Positions 47,901 through 60,108 are shown, counted from the first letter of the stretch. The stretch is DNA of 64,000 nt from Lepeophtheirus salmonis (GCF_016086655.4 NC_052136.2:6696001-6760000); one strand, 5' to 3'. Notes: generated by a model from the letters alone, not told the origin. Made by a program: numbers and translations.

Positions 47901-50900
47901 GAAAATATATCAACGTATCACGTTCAAAAGTTGAAAAATAGAGATTACACTTCAGATACTTTAATGAGGGAATCATAAATAAGGAAAAATATCAAATTAA
48001 AACATTAGATATTTTGGAAGCTTTCCTGAAACATTTTCAAGATATTTTCAGCATTCAAAGGTCGGGATTTTCTACAAGAAGGAAAATAACTCCTGAGGCC
48101 ATTTTCACCTATGCAAACATTTATGAGTATGTTGGTAGGTTTATTTCAAGGGAGATAAAGCGTCAGGTCCTGATGGTGTGTGTGTGTGTCGGGGGGGGGT
48201 CTTTTTTAATACTTTTAGCCCTATCTTATATCAATAGGAATGGAAAAGGTTGGAGAACTGCCAAACTAAGTGGCAAGAGGACGGGTTGTTCTAATTCCCA
48301 AGAAAGGTAATGGCTGTGATATAAATGATTGGAGACCCATTACAGTCTTGAATGAGATTTATAGAATACTCTCAGGTGTAATTGCCGAACAAATTGAATC
48401 AATTTTGAGGAAAAGGATCAACCTACATCAGAAGGGTTTTCTAAGGAATAGTACAATTTCGGATATTTCTCGTAACATTCAATGTGTGATTGAGTTGGTT
48501 ATTTATAGAAAGAAATATTTTGAAGTCTGTGAAGAGTTTATAGCCTAGTAAATTTTTCAACCCTATTAGAGCTCTCCTATGAAATGGGAATTTCATAATT
48601 AAATTGGATGGGCAAGAAAGGGATTCAATCCATATTACGAGAAGTTGTCTTCAAAGATGCCCAGTGGTCCCTCTTTTGTTTGTGGCTTTTATGAATGAAT
48701 TTGCCTTAAAAAATGAAGCGTAAATTCTCTCGGCTATGGTCTGAAGTTTTTGGAGACTTCAGACACCTGTTAGACATTTATACATTAGATACCACTTTGT
48801 CGGTAGAAATAAATTCGTAATTCAAACTGAGGAAGAAGTTTTAAGAAAACATCGGGGTTGGAATTGAATGTCAGAAGGACTGTAGTCCTTCTTCTGGGCC
48901 AATGGAAATCTGAAGAAAACTCAGAAATTGAGGGTTCCTTGATCAAGAGCTCAATCAATGTTCTAGATATAAAATGGGAGGTAAATGGAGTATCTGATTC
49001 GAATATAAATCTTTAAATGCCTTCATCAAGTTTAGATAACTTCAAATGAGAGAATTTTTTTTACAGATACGTATAGATCTATACAATATCCGTTTAATTC
49101 CTTCCGTATTATGTGTTGTCACTACATCACCAGGAGTGGCGTTGAGGAGGAATGGCTCCAAGTTTTATTACAATGCATTTATATTGGAGCACCCAAGAGA
49201 CCAAGAAGTCACCTAGGTAGAGCCTTTGTCCAGTTAGGGCTTTTATTGCCAAAAATATGCAATAAAGTGATGATTGATCTGTCATGCAAACCAGAAAAGG
49301 AGGAGAGATCAGTGATTTCCAATAGCTACATTATGATTGGAACAGATCTATCGAATCCCATATTATGTGTATTGTCTTTTTCTTGGGGGCTTCTCAAAGA
49401 ATAATATAGCGAGCATCTCCAAAGTTTAACTCCAGTTCCACAGTAGACGTGATAAGGCAAAATATTAACAAGAAAGCTTTCTTTGGGCTGAATGAAAACA
49501 CTCAAAAACTGGAATTGTTACGATTCATGACATGAAACCCAATGCAAAATCTCGATATCTGCTACTTAGGTCGGCCAAACTGCATTTATACCCAATACAA
49601 TTTAAAGGTGACATATATCCCTACAATTTCAACTGGGTGTATTCTCTACTGTACACAATACAATTCAGTCCTAAATGCTAAATGAGTGTCAAGTGGTATC
49701 GGAGGTAAGATTTTTATCAACACATAATGCTGAGTTGTTGAGCTTGGTGGGTTTGCCTTCAAACCACATGAAATCTTATATTTTGTCTGGGATTCCTCTA
49801 CAAAGAAATTCCGTCTCTGAAATCGGTTGAGTCAAATATGTATTAATAAGTTCTATGGCACTTATAGCAAGTCGACTTACTTCTCGTAATGAACTACGAT
49901 TTGGGGAAATTAGGAAGGTAATTTTTGCAACTGCAGCCAGATATACCTCTTTTTCCTCGAGTATTCCTTGGAAAAATTCCTTGGATTTGGATTTTGCTTC
50001 GGATTTGGTTCAATATTTTCCTTCTTGGTTAACTAGATATTATTAATAGATATATTCCGGAAAAGTAAAGAATGGGATGAACAAAGTCTTCTCTGTGTTT
50101 TGTTATTATTAATATGAACGTTCTTTAAACCTAGTTTTTTAGTTGTGGCTGAGTGGTGTATGTTACTCGGTTGTATGTTAATTTTTGATTTAAAAAAGTA
50201 ATTTTAACCATTACGTGTTTGTTTTACCTCTCTCAATGTTTGCATATTTTTTTATTAAATTTGTCTTTTGGTGTCTTATGTTTCAAAGGAATACAAATGG
50301 GGTGGTGTGCTGAAATTGAGGGGAGAATTTTAACTAGAAGGTTTATTTTCACATTCCCTCTTAATTTATTTTTTTATAATATTATATATTTTTGATGAAA
50401 AAACAAACAAACAAACCGTATCTAGAAATGATATAGACAGAAATTATCCGATGTTGATCTTCAATTTTACTTGGAGTCCAACAAGGACTTACACGTATAT
50501 ACAACTCCATAACAAATTATCAGTGTTATGTTTTATCCTTGACGCCGTTGTGATTACTCTATGTATATATCTTCCCATTTCAAAAATAAACAAATCACGA
50601 TAATATCTTGAGAAAAAAGAAACACCTATTCAGTTTACAACTATAAAAAGCCTCTTCCATTATCATATTATTTTCAAATATAGTAACGTTTTTTGTTTTT
50701 TTTAATATGATGCAAACACTCGACTGTAGTCCTATTTGTATGATACAATTAAAAATTACTTTATGAAAAAAGACTAATCTACATACAACCGTTGCTTAAT
50801 TATTTAGAAGATATATTTGTCTCATATTATATCCCCTGAGCTGATATTTGTTTTAAACATCAATATCTTATAAACTAACTCCCAATAGATATATATTCAT

Positions 50901-53900
50901 AAAATAAAAAAAAGTTGTAAGAGCTTAAGCTTATACTTGAATTTAAGAAGACGATTTATCAACCCGGAAAAAAAAAGACTCAAAAAATATGTCACAATTC
51001 AAGATTGAATATATTTACTCCCCTCAAAGAGGTGAATCTAAAGCATAACTATTAAGTGGTTATTCCACGAAAGTGCTCAAGTGCAACTCGTAGAAAGTTG
51101 ATAGAAAGTTTGCCAACTTACTCTCATATTAACCAGTCCCTCTTCCCCTCTACTTAAGCATTATTCATATTTTGTTCGTTATTGTCATTCCTATAATAAT
51201 TTTTAGAGAATCATCTGATTTGTAATATCAAGCAAAACAAAAAATATACTCAAATGAATCAAATTTGCTATCAAAATACTTAATGCGTCGGTTTCTTATA
51301 AGATATAAAATGCAATCAATTAAATATTTACCATCACTTACAACCCCCCAACCAATTATGGTTGCGTTTTTGCCAACTACCATCAATCCTGTAGTGTCCA
51401 AAGTAGAAGTATTATGTGAAATAAAAGTACCAAACCCAGTTTCCCCTAATCCTGGTAAGCATAAAGGACTGACATAGTTAGAAAAAGGAATATGCTTTTC
51501 TGTACGCAAGAGTCCAATATCATTATTGAGAAATGTGGGTGAGTTATAGTCTGGATGAATTATAACACGATCAACATTTACAGATCGTTGATCACGACCG
51601 ATTGTTTTTAGATTGTGATCCCCTAGTATGATTGATATGTTATATTTGTCTAGTTTGTTAATACAATGAGCAGCTGTAAGAATCCAAGTGTCAGAGATAA
51701 CAGTTCCACCACAGACATGGCAAAATTCATCCGTGTCTCCACCGTCATCACAAGGTTTAAATATAGATACCATCCAAGGATATTGGTGAATTTCTGTCTC
51801 GTAGCCGCCAATGATTCGATTTTTGAGTTCAACTGGAGAGTCTCCACATTTTCCACTCCATAATCCTTCTTTTAATGTTTCTTCTTCTAAATTATGAGAT
51901 GTGAAAATAATATTTTTTACTCTATTACAGTACAAAAAATATTGGTATCATGACAAAACTAATACAGACTATAAGTTTAAAAGGCAAAATAATTATCTAA
52001 CCTGTAAAGTTACGAAGCTAATTAAGACTTACTATTTTCAATTCCTTGATTTACATTTTGACTAGTCTTATCCACACTTGATGCCTCGTCCTGACATCTT
52101 CCATGAAAAAATTGCTTAATACTCCCTCTGTCATAGTTATTAGAGCTCTGATAGTTTGTAGTTTTATTGAATCCATTCAAAACAGCTATTCCATTCTCCT
52201 GTATAGACCGATAAACACATTCGGCTCCAGGGTATCGAAATACACCATCAGATACAAAAGATATATTAAGAGGAGATGGAAGACTTATGTCTAAATTTTC
52301 GTCTCCACAATATCTATTTCCATTTATTGATAAATAGTCAATGCAGGAGCCGTTTGATCGAGGCTGTAAATGGAATTTGTCACATGTTATTTTTATCGTA
52401 TGTTCGTTATCTGGCAAATGAATATGGAAGTGACAGTCTTGTACGTAGTGGGGATAATACAATGGCCATCCTGTAAAGAAAAATTTGCTTGTTTAACAAT
52501 CTAATTTAATATAAAAAATGAATAAAACACTATTTCATAGCATAAATAGAAAATGAACACTAAAATATTTCATATAAAACCTACTCTTCAAAATATGTTT
52601 TCTTGAAAGTAAATATTTCTTAAGAATTTCTGCATAATTAATCAGCATATCTTTCAAAATATGTGTAGGGAATATTTTAATATTTACAATAATTTACGTG
52701 GGTGAGAATCGTTCTTTTAAAACTGAAATAGAACTCTTTTTTTAAAGCAATTAATCAAGAAATATTTGACCTTTTTCATTTTTTAAACTAATATTTAATT
52801 CATTCATAAAATACCTGGAGTAGTAAATATCCCGTTGACTGAACTAAAATTCTTTCCGCAAGGAGACAAAATAATTTCCTTTTGTTCTTGAGTTACCTTT
52901 GAGATTAAACCTCTGCTCCTTAATTTTGTCGATACGACATATGGCTCCATAATTTGATACACAGTCGTATTTGTACGATCTAAGACCTCATTTGGCCAAT
53001 TCAACACTTTGAGTTGTGGGCTATTGTCGACCTAGAATCAAATTTTACTCTGATGAATTTGAATAGGCCTATTTTTGTAAGATACATTTTCTTTTTTGTT
53101 AATTTATGTTATAATTTAATATTTCTTTCACTTCATAACTATTCTACTAATGAAAGAGAAAATGTTATTAAAACATAGATATAACGAACAACCTAAGGAG
53201 TTGAAAGCTCATTTTGATTAGTCTATTTAGTTTAAATTATCAGAATAATACAAGCAAATAAAAATCAAATCAAAGTTCCTAAATTTTTTGAGTATACTTA
53301 CCCTTTTTAAAAATGAGATGCAACTTTTAAGAATAAAAAAAAAATCAATAATTCATAGTAAACTCCAAAATAGTTACAGTAAAGATTGTTGAAGTGCGCC
53401 ACAAAGCGCCTCAGTTGACTCCTCACTAAGAATAGCTGAAGTAGCTTTCAACGAGTTTAGATAAGCTTGAATACAGGCAGTTTTGGAATTCTTTTCTTAC
53501 GTTGTTGGAAGTATTGGTTTTTGTTTTTTTTTTGGTTTTTGTATGTGGAGAATTTATCATTATTATAAATATCGTTAATAATGTTTTTTTTTGTTTTTCT
53601 TGATTATTATTTGTATAGTTTGTAAAATAATTTCTTTTTTAATTGATATACATATATATATATTGAATATTCAAAAAGTGGAAGGAGAAAGAAAGTCTTA
53701 GTAATAGTACTCAACTTCTTGTCTGTTTAACATAATATATATCCAAATGATCTCATACTTGAGTAATACATAAATGGATCAAAATCTGTTTGAAATTTTT
53801 GCGAAAAAATACTCTTGGTTTGGTTTTGATTATGAACTGTTGCCAAATGGCAATGCTATGAAAAATCTATATATTTTTCAATTAGTTATTTATATAATCA

Positions 53901-55002
53901 ATTTTACTCTGATTTCAAGGTTTACAATTATAACTCTGGAACAAATCCTCATCTTAATCTTGAGTTAATCTACATCTTTTATGAGCACAAACGAATGTTT
54001 AATCAGGTTTAGACTAAACTGAATATATTTAGGAAAGGACTACTAAGCAATGAAATAATCTTGGCAACTGCTCAGTAAAAGAAAAATCATTTTTCAGATT
54101 ACCAATATAAAAAACAAAAATAAAAACAGACCAGCCCAAAACATTCACAGGATTTATTACTACTTTTTTTTACCTGGAATAAAGACGCCATTTTCCCTTT
54201 TCTAAAATTAGTCATTATTCTTCTATTATAGACACATATATTATATTATATATCAGTGTAAAATAGGGCCCAAATCTAGTGTAAAAAACAACAAATTTCG
54301 GGAAAAGTTGATCTTCCTCACATTTTCTTTTTTACAAATACTATTATTATTCACTAAAATATTAAATATGAAATATAAAAATCACTTCATACCACGGATA
54401 TCGTTTAATATGGTTATTTCTATAAAATTATAAATTAAAAAGGAATCTAAATACAAATTAAACATTAGTCCTTATCCTCGTATATATATTTTTTCATAAT
54501 TTGTTTCCCTCCAAATAATCTCATACTTTAATGAACTTATACATAAATGGATTAAAATGTGTTTACAAATTTTTTGCAAAAAAAAAAAACAACAACTCTT
54601 GGTTTGCAAATTATGAGCTGTTGCAATATGGCAACGCTATGAGATAATCTATATATTTTTCAATCAGCTATTCATTTTCTTTTTCTCCTTTCCTATATTA
54701 AATGTATACATATATTGGAAATATTCCATAATAAATATTTGGATTTGCAATAATAATTATTATTTTATATGATTTACCACAAAGCATGAAATACAATACT
54801 GAATATGGATAAAGGATCTATGAATAAAGTGGGAGGGGCAAGGGAAAAATGACGGCGATAGACTTCAATGTATCTAGAGCTTTATGTCTGAAGTAAATTC
54901 AGATTTAAAAAATAATTAATGTCTTACCTTTAACAATATTTTTCCGCAAGAAATCTTTAAAGTAAAGATACAGAATAGGACATTTAAGATCAAATCTCGC
55001 AT
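44863..55002 (-). CDS. Secreted CUB-domain serine protease (S1 family), 7 exons, 533 aa
   Basis: Exons, in transcript order: 55002-54928, 53031-52815, 52470-52033, 51886-51332, 46758-46678, 46630-46521, 44988-44863. All introns are GT-AG and all phases match; total 1602 nt ending in TGA. Residues 1-19 are a signal peptide (MRDLILNVLFCIFTLKISC). C83 to about Y184 is a CUB domain with C83/C110 and C152/C182 plus CIDYL and YCG motifs. R267-IIGG is the activation site. The catalytic triad is H317 (TAAHC), D366 (NNDIGLL) and S477 (GDSGGP), with GWG at 422-424 and the C-terminal FIDWI helix in the last exon. As an S1 protease it should be an extracellular endopeptidase made as a zymogen, with the CUB domain binding partners. 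The residue six before the catalytic Ser is Gly rather than trypsin's Asp, so cleavage specificity is uncertain. The gene looks intact; the exon structure is my manual prediction. Confidence 0.9.
46521..46630 (-). CDS. CUB-serine protease exon 6 (catalytic serine)
   Basis: 110 nt between a TTTATAG acceptor and a GTAAAT donor, phase 1 to phase 0. It encodes NMMCTSG and KGDCYGDSGGPALV, with the catalytic S477 inside GDSGGP. The two residues before the conserved Cys are G and D, corresponding to positions 189 and 190 in chymotrypsin numbering. Confidence 0.92.
46678..46758 (-). CDS. CUB-serine protease exon 5
   Basis: 81 nt between a TTCATTAG acceptor and a GTAATG donor, phase 1 to phase 1. It encodes DDFPDGLNEVIVEVMDNKIC and then KRIYGPG, matching the segment after the GWG motif of S1 proteases that carries the C168-type cysteine (here C449). 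Confidence 0.85.
47020..47096 (-). other. Exon-like segment B in protease intron 4 (possible decayed or alternative exon)
   Basis: 77 nt after a polypyrimidine tract and TTTTTAG acceptor, only 42 nt below segment A. It reads FKINQNLHVEMVGNYRRIT, which loosely resembles exon 5 (GLNEVIVEVMDNKICKRI) but lacks the cysteine. Its GTAAAT donor leaves phase 0 and cannot join exon 5 in frame; read-through would stop after six more residues. Confidence 0.3.
47139..47210 (-). other. Exon-like segment A in protease intron 4 (possible cassette exon)
   Basis: 72 nt open between a TGCATATAG acceptor and a GGTATAT donor, phase 1 to phase 1, the same as the flanking exons 4 and 5. Inclusion would add 24 residues (SDIDPLFNSKPINDLQ and so on) after GWGVVSD without breaking the frame. 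It could be a cassette exon, a relic, or chance; it has no recognised domain. Confidence 0.35.
47430..50046 (+). pseudogene. Non-LTR retrotransposon reverse-transcriptase relic, antisense in protease intron 4
   Basis: Broken coding sequence in shifting frames. Around 48155 one frame reads GDKASGPDGV, the classic entry to a non-LTR RT domain. 48270-48548 reads LIPKKG, NDWRPITVL and LHQKGFL, the RT fingers/palm region. Near 48600-48700 there is IKLDGQERDSIHITRSC, VVPLLF and FMNEFA. From 48860 another frame has GLELNVRRTVVLLLGQW. Open segments 49111-49404 and 49855-50046 continue downstream. At least four frame changes and several stops show it is dead. It is transcribed opposite to the host gene and explains most of the large intron. 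The clade is not certain (R2/NeSL-like or L1-like). Confidence 0.8.
48176..48200 (+). repeat. (GT)n followed by a G run
   Basis: TGTGTGTGTGTGTC followed by nine G lies inside the non-LTR relic directly after the GPDG motif and has probably expanded since the element died. Confidence 0.7.
51332..51886 (-). CDS. CUB-serine protease exon 4 (activation site, His and Asp of the triad)
   Basis: 555 nt, phase 1 to phase 1. The acceptor is TTTAG at 51887 and the donor GTAAAT. It encodes C257 (the light-chain cysteine), the NR-IIGGYE activation site, LTAAHC with H317, NNDIGLL with D366, PLCLPG and IIGWGVVSD. Several NxS/T sequons are present. A stronger-looking GTAAGT lies 12 nt upstream of the chosen donor, but only the chosen one keeps phase with exon 5. 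Confidence 0.88.
52033..52470 (-). CDS. CUB-serine protease exon 3 (CUB core and linker)
   Basis: 438 nt between a TTTACAG acceptor and a GTAAGTC donor, phase 1 to phase 1. It holds most of the CUB domain (WPLYYPHY, C110, CIDYL, YCG, NISFVSD, C182) followed by a linker of about 60 residues rich in N, S, Q and D with NKT and NIS sequons suitable for N-glycosylation. Confidence 0.88.
52815..53031 (-). CDS. CUB-serine protease exon 2 (N-terminal linker, start of CUB)
   Basis: 217 nt between a TTCTAG acceptor and a GTATTT donor, phase 0 in and phase 1 out. It encodes residues 26-97, a stretch without a recognised domain and then SPCGKN, which supplies the first CUB cysteine (C83) and the typical G-x-F-x-x-P-G turn. 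Confidence 0.85.
54928..55002 (-). CDS. CUB-serine protease exon 1 (signal peptide)
   Basis: 75 nt from ATG at 55002 to a GTAAGA donor, phase 0, encoding 25 residues. The hydrophobic run LILNVLFCIFTL followed by a small-residue CG site is a typical secretory signal. This ATG was chosen because it gives the signal peptide and sits about 50 nt below a TATA box. Confidence 0.85.
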
Positions 55003-55049
55003 TTTGACAACTTTTTCAAATTAACCCTTCATCATTTTAAAACAAACTA

Positions 55050-55057
55050 CTTATATA
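55050..55057 (-). promoter_or_regulatory. Candidate TATA box of the protease gene
   Basis: Reads TATATAAG on the minus strand, 48 nt upstream of the predicted ATG. A start site about 30 nt downstream would leave a short 5' UTR of roughly 20 nt. TATA-like words are common in DNA this AT-rich, so position is the main support. Confidence 0.45.
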
Positions 55058-55059
55058 CA

Positions 55060-56700
55060 CATTTTCCTTCATCGTATTTTCTGTAAAAACATATTTAAAA
55101 AAATAGTTAGTTAATTAGTTGAAATCAATATTTTTACCTATGTAAAGTTACACGCATCATTATGAAATAATTAGCTTTCGTTAATTAAGACTAATTGAGA
55201 AGTTACTTATATTTATCCCTCTCATTTTTTGAAAATACATTAGTTAAGCATTTTACGTCACTTTTCCAGTCAAAAAAGAAAATAATTATATTATTAAATG
55301 TTTTTAATATATGTAGCATTCAAGCTCAATATTTAAAAACCAAACAATTTGATATGAAATTGTTTTTTTATACTTTTTCTTTTACTGCTAAAGTTCGTTT
55401 TTATGACTAAAACAAACTATATGCTCATAAACATATGTGTGATAAATAAAAAAAAATAATATAAAATTTTTTTCCCCAAAAATAAACCAACCACAGTTTT
55501 ATATTCATTGGTCATTGTTCTATAACTTCTCATTGAGGAATATTTTAATACTATTCAGATTTTAAAAAGAACTCAAAGAGTGTGTAGTTGAGTAATAATA
55601 GTTTTTAAGTCGCCTAAATTATTTAGACTCATAATATTTGCATACTACTGTATCTTTCAGGATCCTATGATTTTGACTTAAAATCAAATCCTGTAATACA
55701 AGAAGAAAATATCTTGAGTAATCGAAACTTATCCTCTCTTATGTTTATAAGATACAAATATTCTTATTTTATCTCCTATAAATATTGGAATGATAATGGC
55801 ATTCCCATAAATCAAAAAGTTTTTAGCCTAAGATTTGAAACTATTCCTATTGAATTTACAAAAGTTGTTATTTATAATATGTAGTTTTTCAAAAAGTCTT
55901 ATTGTATTTAACTATAGCCATTATCTAACTCTAAAATTTAATTTTAGCTATCCGAGTTCAAAGCATAAATAATTTTAGTCTTCCATTAGTTATTTATAAA
56001 TTGATAGTTGAATATTAAATTTTGTAATGTTTCATGAATAACTTAAATAACTGGATTCAAATCAAGTATAAATGGCGAGTTTGGAGGCTTAGAGAATTAC
56101 ATTTTTTCTTTTACATATCTTACAACTGAATAGTGGATATTTAATCTGGGTTAATGCCTTACTTAAAAAAATTACTGACTTACTACATCCAGACTGTTAA
56201 TGAAAGTTGTATTATCTAACTGTAGTATATATTAGTTAAAAGGGAGGATCACATTGCTCAAGGATTGGGAATATTAGAAGTATATAGTTTAATATTTTGA
56301 AATAAAAAAGTTATCAATCTGATAGGTAAAGACATCCTTTTATTTTAGATAATACGATATTTCTTATAATCAATTATTATTTTCATTATTAAATTGATTT
56401 AGCTGTTTGCTTGAAAAAAACTATTATTTTATTATTATAAATTAGATGTTATATTTTATTTTGCCTCTATTTTAATAATAAATAGTGGTTGCGTTTGGTT
56501 TCAATTCACAAAACTAAATATTTTGGAACTGAATCGAAGAAATTAGAACTATTATTTCAAATTTTCCCGACTTTGTATGTATATAACTAAAATTATTTTT
56601 TATCATCTTGATATAGATAATATATGAAGATTAAAAGAAATTATTTATAAATGTAATAATAAATGGAAATAAAGATGTGGTTTATTAAGAACTATAACAT
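55060..56700. other. AT-rich sequence upstream of the protease promoter
   Basis: No coding evidence and no TE motif; it probably contains the protease promoter region next to 55060. Confidence 0.45.
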
Positions 56701-58640
56701 ACACATATAATTTTATTATGTGTTCTTATCCGTAACTAATGATTGTGAATACAGGAAGTAGACAACAAAAAAACCTTTAAACAAGAATAATCTTCTAATT
56801 CTCTATATAGATTAAGACTTTCATATTGTACAAATACTTTTTTTTCACGATTTGTGTAATGTTTTTTTCCTGCAATGTGTCCAATATACACATTTTTTCC
56901 GATCTCCTTTTTCAAATATTTACTGTACAAATTACACCTATCACATGATTCTTTGTGATTTAAGTACATTATTTTCTTATTCAACCTGAAGTTTTCGATC
57001 GGAATCAAAGTATGTAAAATAGATACATCCGTATTTGTGCTATCAAAGTTACATGATGTGCCTTATAGTGGAAAACAAGTAGACTTAATTTTAGAAAATG
57101 AAACAACGGAAAATGATGACTTATACCTTCTAATAAATTACTCAAAGATGATGAGAAAGTATCTTGTAACAAAAAATTCAATGGAAAAGAACAAAATTGA
57201 TTGATTATCTTCGGTTAAATTGATAGATGTTGTAGGAAAAGTAGTTGACGGAGGAACGAAATCCTTTTGGTGAGAAGTAGATTGAAACACAAAATCGTTA
57301 TCTTTAGAAGAAGGAATGTTAACTGATTCTACGTCGGATAAGTTCGATTCTTTTTGATAGACTTTAAGAAAGGCTTCTTTTTTTTCATTCCAATACACCA
57401 AAGGAACGACATTCTTTATTAGATTTTCTATTCTTTCCTCCGGTTATTTATTTTTGTCACAATATACATATTCTTAAGGAATAGATAGTGGCAAATCAGA
57501 GTACAGAATTCCAGGTTTTAATAAATTTATACGAATAGTTTGTGTACTATTGTACCATTTTTTAACATATACAACTTTAAGAAAAGCAGATATGAAGGTA
57601 AATTTGTGATGAATTTTTATTCCTTTTTGAGTGCAGAAATAAAATTGTCTAAAAATGTCTCTCAATTATACAACTGAATTATTGGGCTACCGCTCTTATT
57701 GGAAGATATGACACTAAATTTTGTTGATGTATTTTGATTACTTCTACTAAATCTTCAACACAATCATTTTCTTGCTGATTACAGTAAGATTTTGAAGGAG
57801 ACCAAAGTTGCGGTCTGGAAAAACTTTGAATGATTTTCAGCAAGAAAGTGAATATAAATTTCATCAAATGCACCAAAATAACCATGTATGTGACAAATGC
57901 TATTGTAATATAGTTTTTATTCTGGCCTCTTTAAAGGAAAATCAAGTGTGGAAAGTGGAAAAATTTAAAAACCTATTTAAACTTTCTGACCCATGATTAT
58001 AATATGGAATTTCAAGACACTGAATTAAAATTACACTCTGCAGTTCATGACCAATAAGAGATATGCTTCCTATAAATATTTTAGAATAAGTTTGTAATGA
58101 CTGAGAATGTTAGAAATAAAAATCATTCTCAATACCAAAAAGATTAGCTTGATAAAAAGAAATAAAATTAGTTTTTCCCAATTGTATTGACGCGTAAGGA
58201 ATTAATTTATCTTAAAAAAAGTCCATAGTTAATAGTGTAACTGATTCTTGATTATTTTGGGCGTTTCAACCCTCGAATTGTACAGCTTTGAGAGAATAAT
58301 GAGATGCAACTCTTCCCTGCACAAAATAAAATGATCCTTCATTAAGTTCTCCTGAAAAAGTTTAATAGTATCTACTCTTCTTTCCTTTATACTTCAATTG
58401 TACGGATTATAAGATATACAGTCATTTTATGATATTTGTGTTCGAACTAATTCTTTAAATAATGAGAGTATAGTCTTTGACGTCACATAACCGAAAGGAA
58501 AGAAACAGTTGACAAAACAAATTCTGCTTCCACTAATTTGGAATTTAATCTTTTGATTTTCCTTATCCCAAACAGAAAAATGTCCAAAGAAATAGGCTTC
58601 ATCACTTAATGGAGAAATAGAGAAAATGTCTATGTATTGA
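56700..58640 (-). pseudogene. Unrecognised multi-segment gene or pseudogene
   Basis: Several minus-strand blocks look protein-coding: about 58610-58440 (SDEAYFFGHFSVWDKENQKI), about 58065-57965 after a TTTATAG acceptor (GSISLIGHELQSVILIQCLE), 57885-57679 (SRPQLWSPSKSYCNQQENDC), 57665-57138 in one frame with two stops (TQTIRINLLKPGILYSDLPL; PEERIENLIKNVVPLVYWNE) and about 57060-56736 (ESCDRCNLYSKYLKKEIGKN). A possible intron, GTATAAG to ACTATAAG, joins the last two in phase. A continuous mRNA cannot be built without frame changes, so it is probably decayed. A distant thioester/complement-like flavour was noticed but the defining CGEQ motif is absent; I assign no function. Confidence 0.4.
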
Positions 58641-59556
58641 TGTCGCAGATATTAAACGTCTTCGTGGCTTAACCAATTGAAACAAGGAGCTTTTTTTTTT
58701 TTTTAAGTGTCCAAAGGTGCCAGAAAACCAAAACTATTATTTTAGAGGAACCTTTTTAATTTCTTATCCTTCTTCCACATCTCAAAATGTGACGTTTCTC
58801 TGTACTCAAGCTTGGATCTCAGAGATATCGCTAAAAGATGAAGAACAAATCGTGGAGTTCATCATAATATCTATATAACTAATCAACCAAATGATGACAT
58901 CAATGACTTGAATAATATTATAATGTAAGAACTTCTTTTCAGATAAGCCTGTTTAAGATTAAAATCATACCAACATCAATATTTATTCTTTTCCTATAAT
59001 ACAATTACATCCTTTGTCATCATTGAGAGGCTAAGTAGGCTTCACCAATGGATAAGTCTTTAATCTATATTCATTTGAATTTCATTATAATTTAATGAAA
59101 CGTTAACGTAAATCATTAACAAAAGTAAGATTAGAAAGGGGCAGGAAAACTTGATGAAAGAAATGAATACGAGTTTGAGAAGAGATGTAGAAAGGGGAAC
59201 CAATCTCCTGTAGTCTCTTTGTTGGAATAATGGACTTGTCTAATGTGCTGACGGGAGTTATGGGCAGTGAATAGTCATTTATGGGTTGGATCAAGCAAAA
59301 GCTCTATAGTGTTTTTATTGATCCTGGGAAAATTACTTGTTCCACTTTATAACAGAGAAAGCAAACGGGGAAGAATCACACGCTGCACAAATTGCAAAGC
59401 TTATATTTTATGGTTAAAGGAGAGGAGTATTGATAAAATAATCGGAGGGGACTCAACAAGTGTGAACACTGGTGTAAATAATTGAGTTTTACGAAAACTT
59501 GATATGAAGTTTGGAAGATAAATTGTCTGGTTGATGTGTAGTCTGCATACTAATAA

Positions 59557-59940
59557 TTTCCATTACACCGTATAATTCTTGAGCTTGATGACCCAAATTT
59601 CTCAGATAATACATTATTTGGACCAATAGGAAAGCTGCTAGACTCGGATTCAGCCTTGGATATCAACTCAAACTTTCCCCGAATCTCTATTGGCCCACCA
59701 CTAGTCAAACTTTATGATGAGGTTATTTAATATTTAAGATTAATGCTATGGTTATATGATAGTGTGTGCTATGAGGGAAGGAGTTTTTCCTGGAAGGATG
59801 GTTTTCTTCGATATCGGACCTGTTTATCACAGCTGCTGGCTCACTACTGCTAGCATACTTTTAAGACTCATAGTTAAGCTTATAATTCGTATTATATTAT
59901 CCATCTTGGTTCAATACCAAGGTGAAATAATGGTAGATTG
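59557..59940 (+). other. Coding-like fragment, unrecognised
   Basis: 59557-59730 is open and reads LELDDPNFSDNTLFGPIGKL and ALDINSNFPRISIGPPLVKL. The same or a neighbouring frame continues LMLWLYDSVCYEGRSFSWKD after a stop. The composition is protein-like and base content higher in GC than the flanks. It could be the gag or capsid region of a retroelement or a dead host gene. Confidence 0.3.
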
Positions 59941-60108
59941 AATTCCCAAGGCACGTCATATTTCAACTTAATAGTCTCAAGTCCCAGAAAAAATAGGTGT
60001 GTTAACTCGTGATGCCAACAGTAAAAAGATCTGCTCGGTAACGTCACTGTTAATTACAAACTCTAGTTTGCTTTGATGACTAGAAGGTGATAATCAGACA
60101 AACGAACC

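Noticed and set aside
51336..51348. Alternative GTAAGT donor upstream of the chosen exon 4 donor
   Set aside because: It gives phase 0 and breaks the frame with exon 5, whereas the GTAAAT donor keeps a continuous protease.
51265..51477. Plus-strand frames across the protease exons (also 51666-51863, 52103-52476)
   Set aside because: They are antisense shadows of exons 3 and 4.
58020..58070. Resemblance of ISLIGHELQSVILIQCLE to the region before the thioester of A2M/TEP proteins
   Set aside because: The defining GCGEQ motif is absent and the neighbouring blocks do not follow the expected domain order, so no family was assigned.
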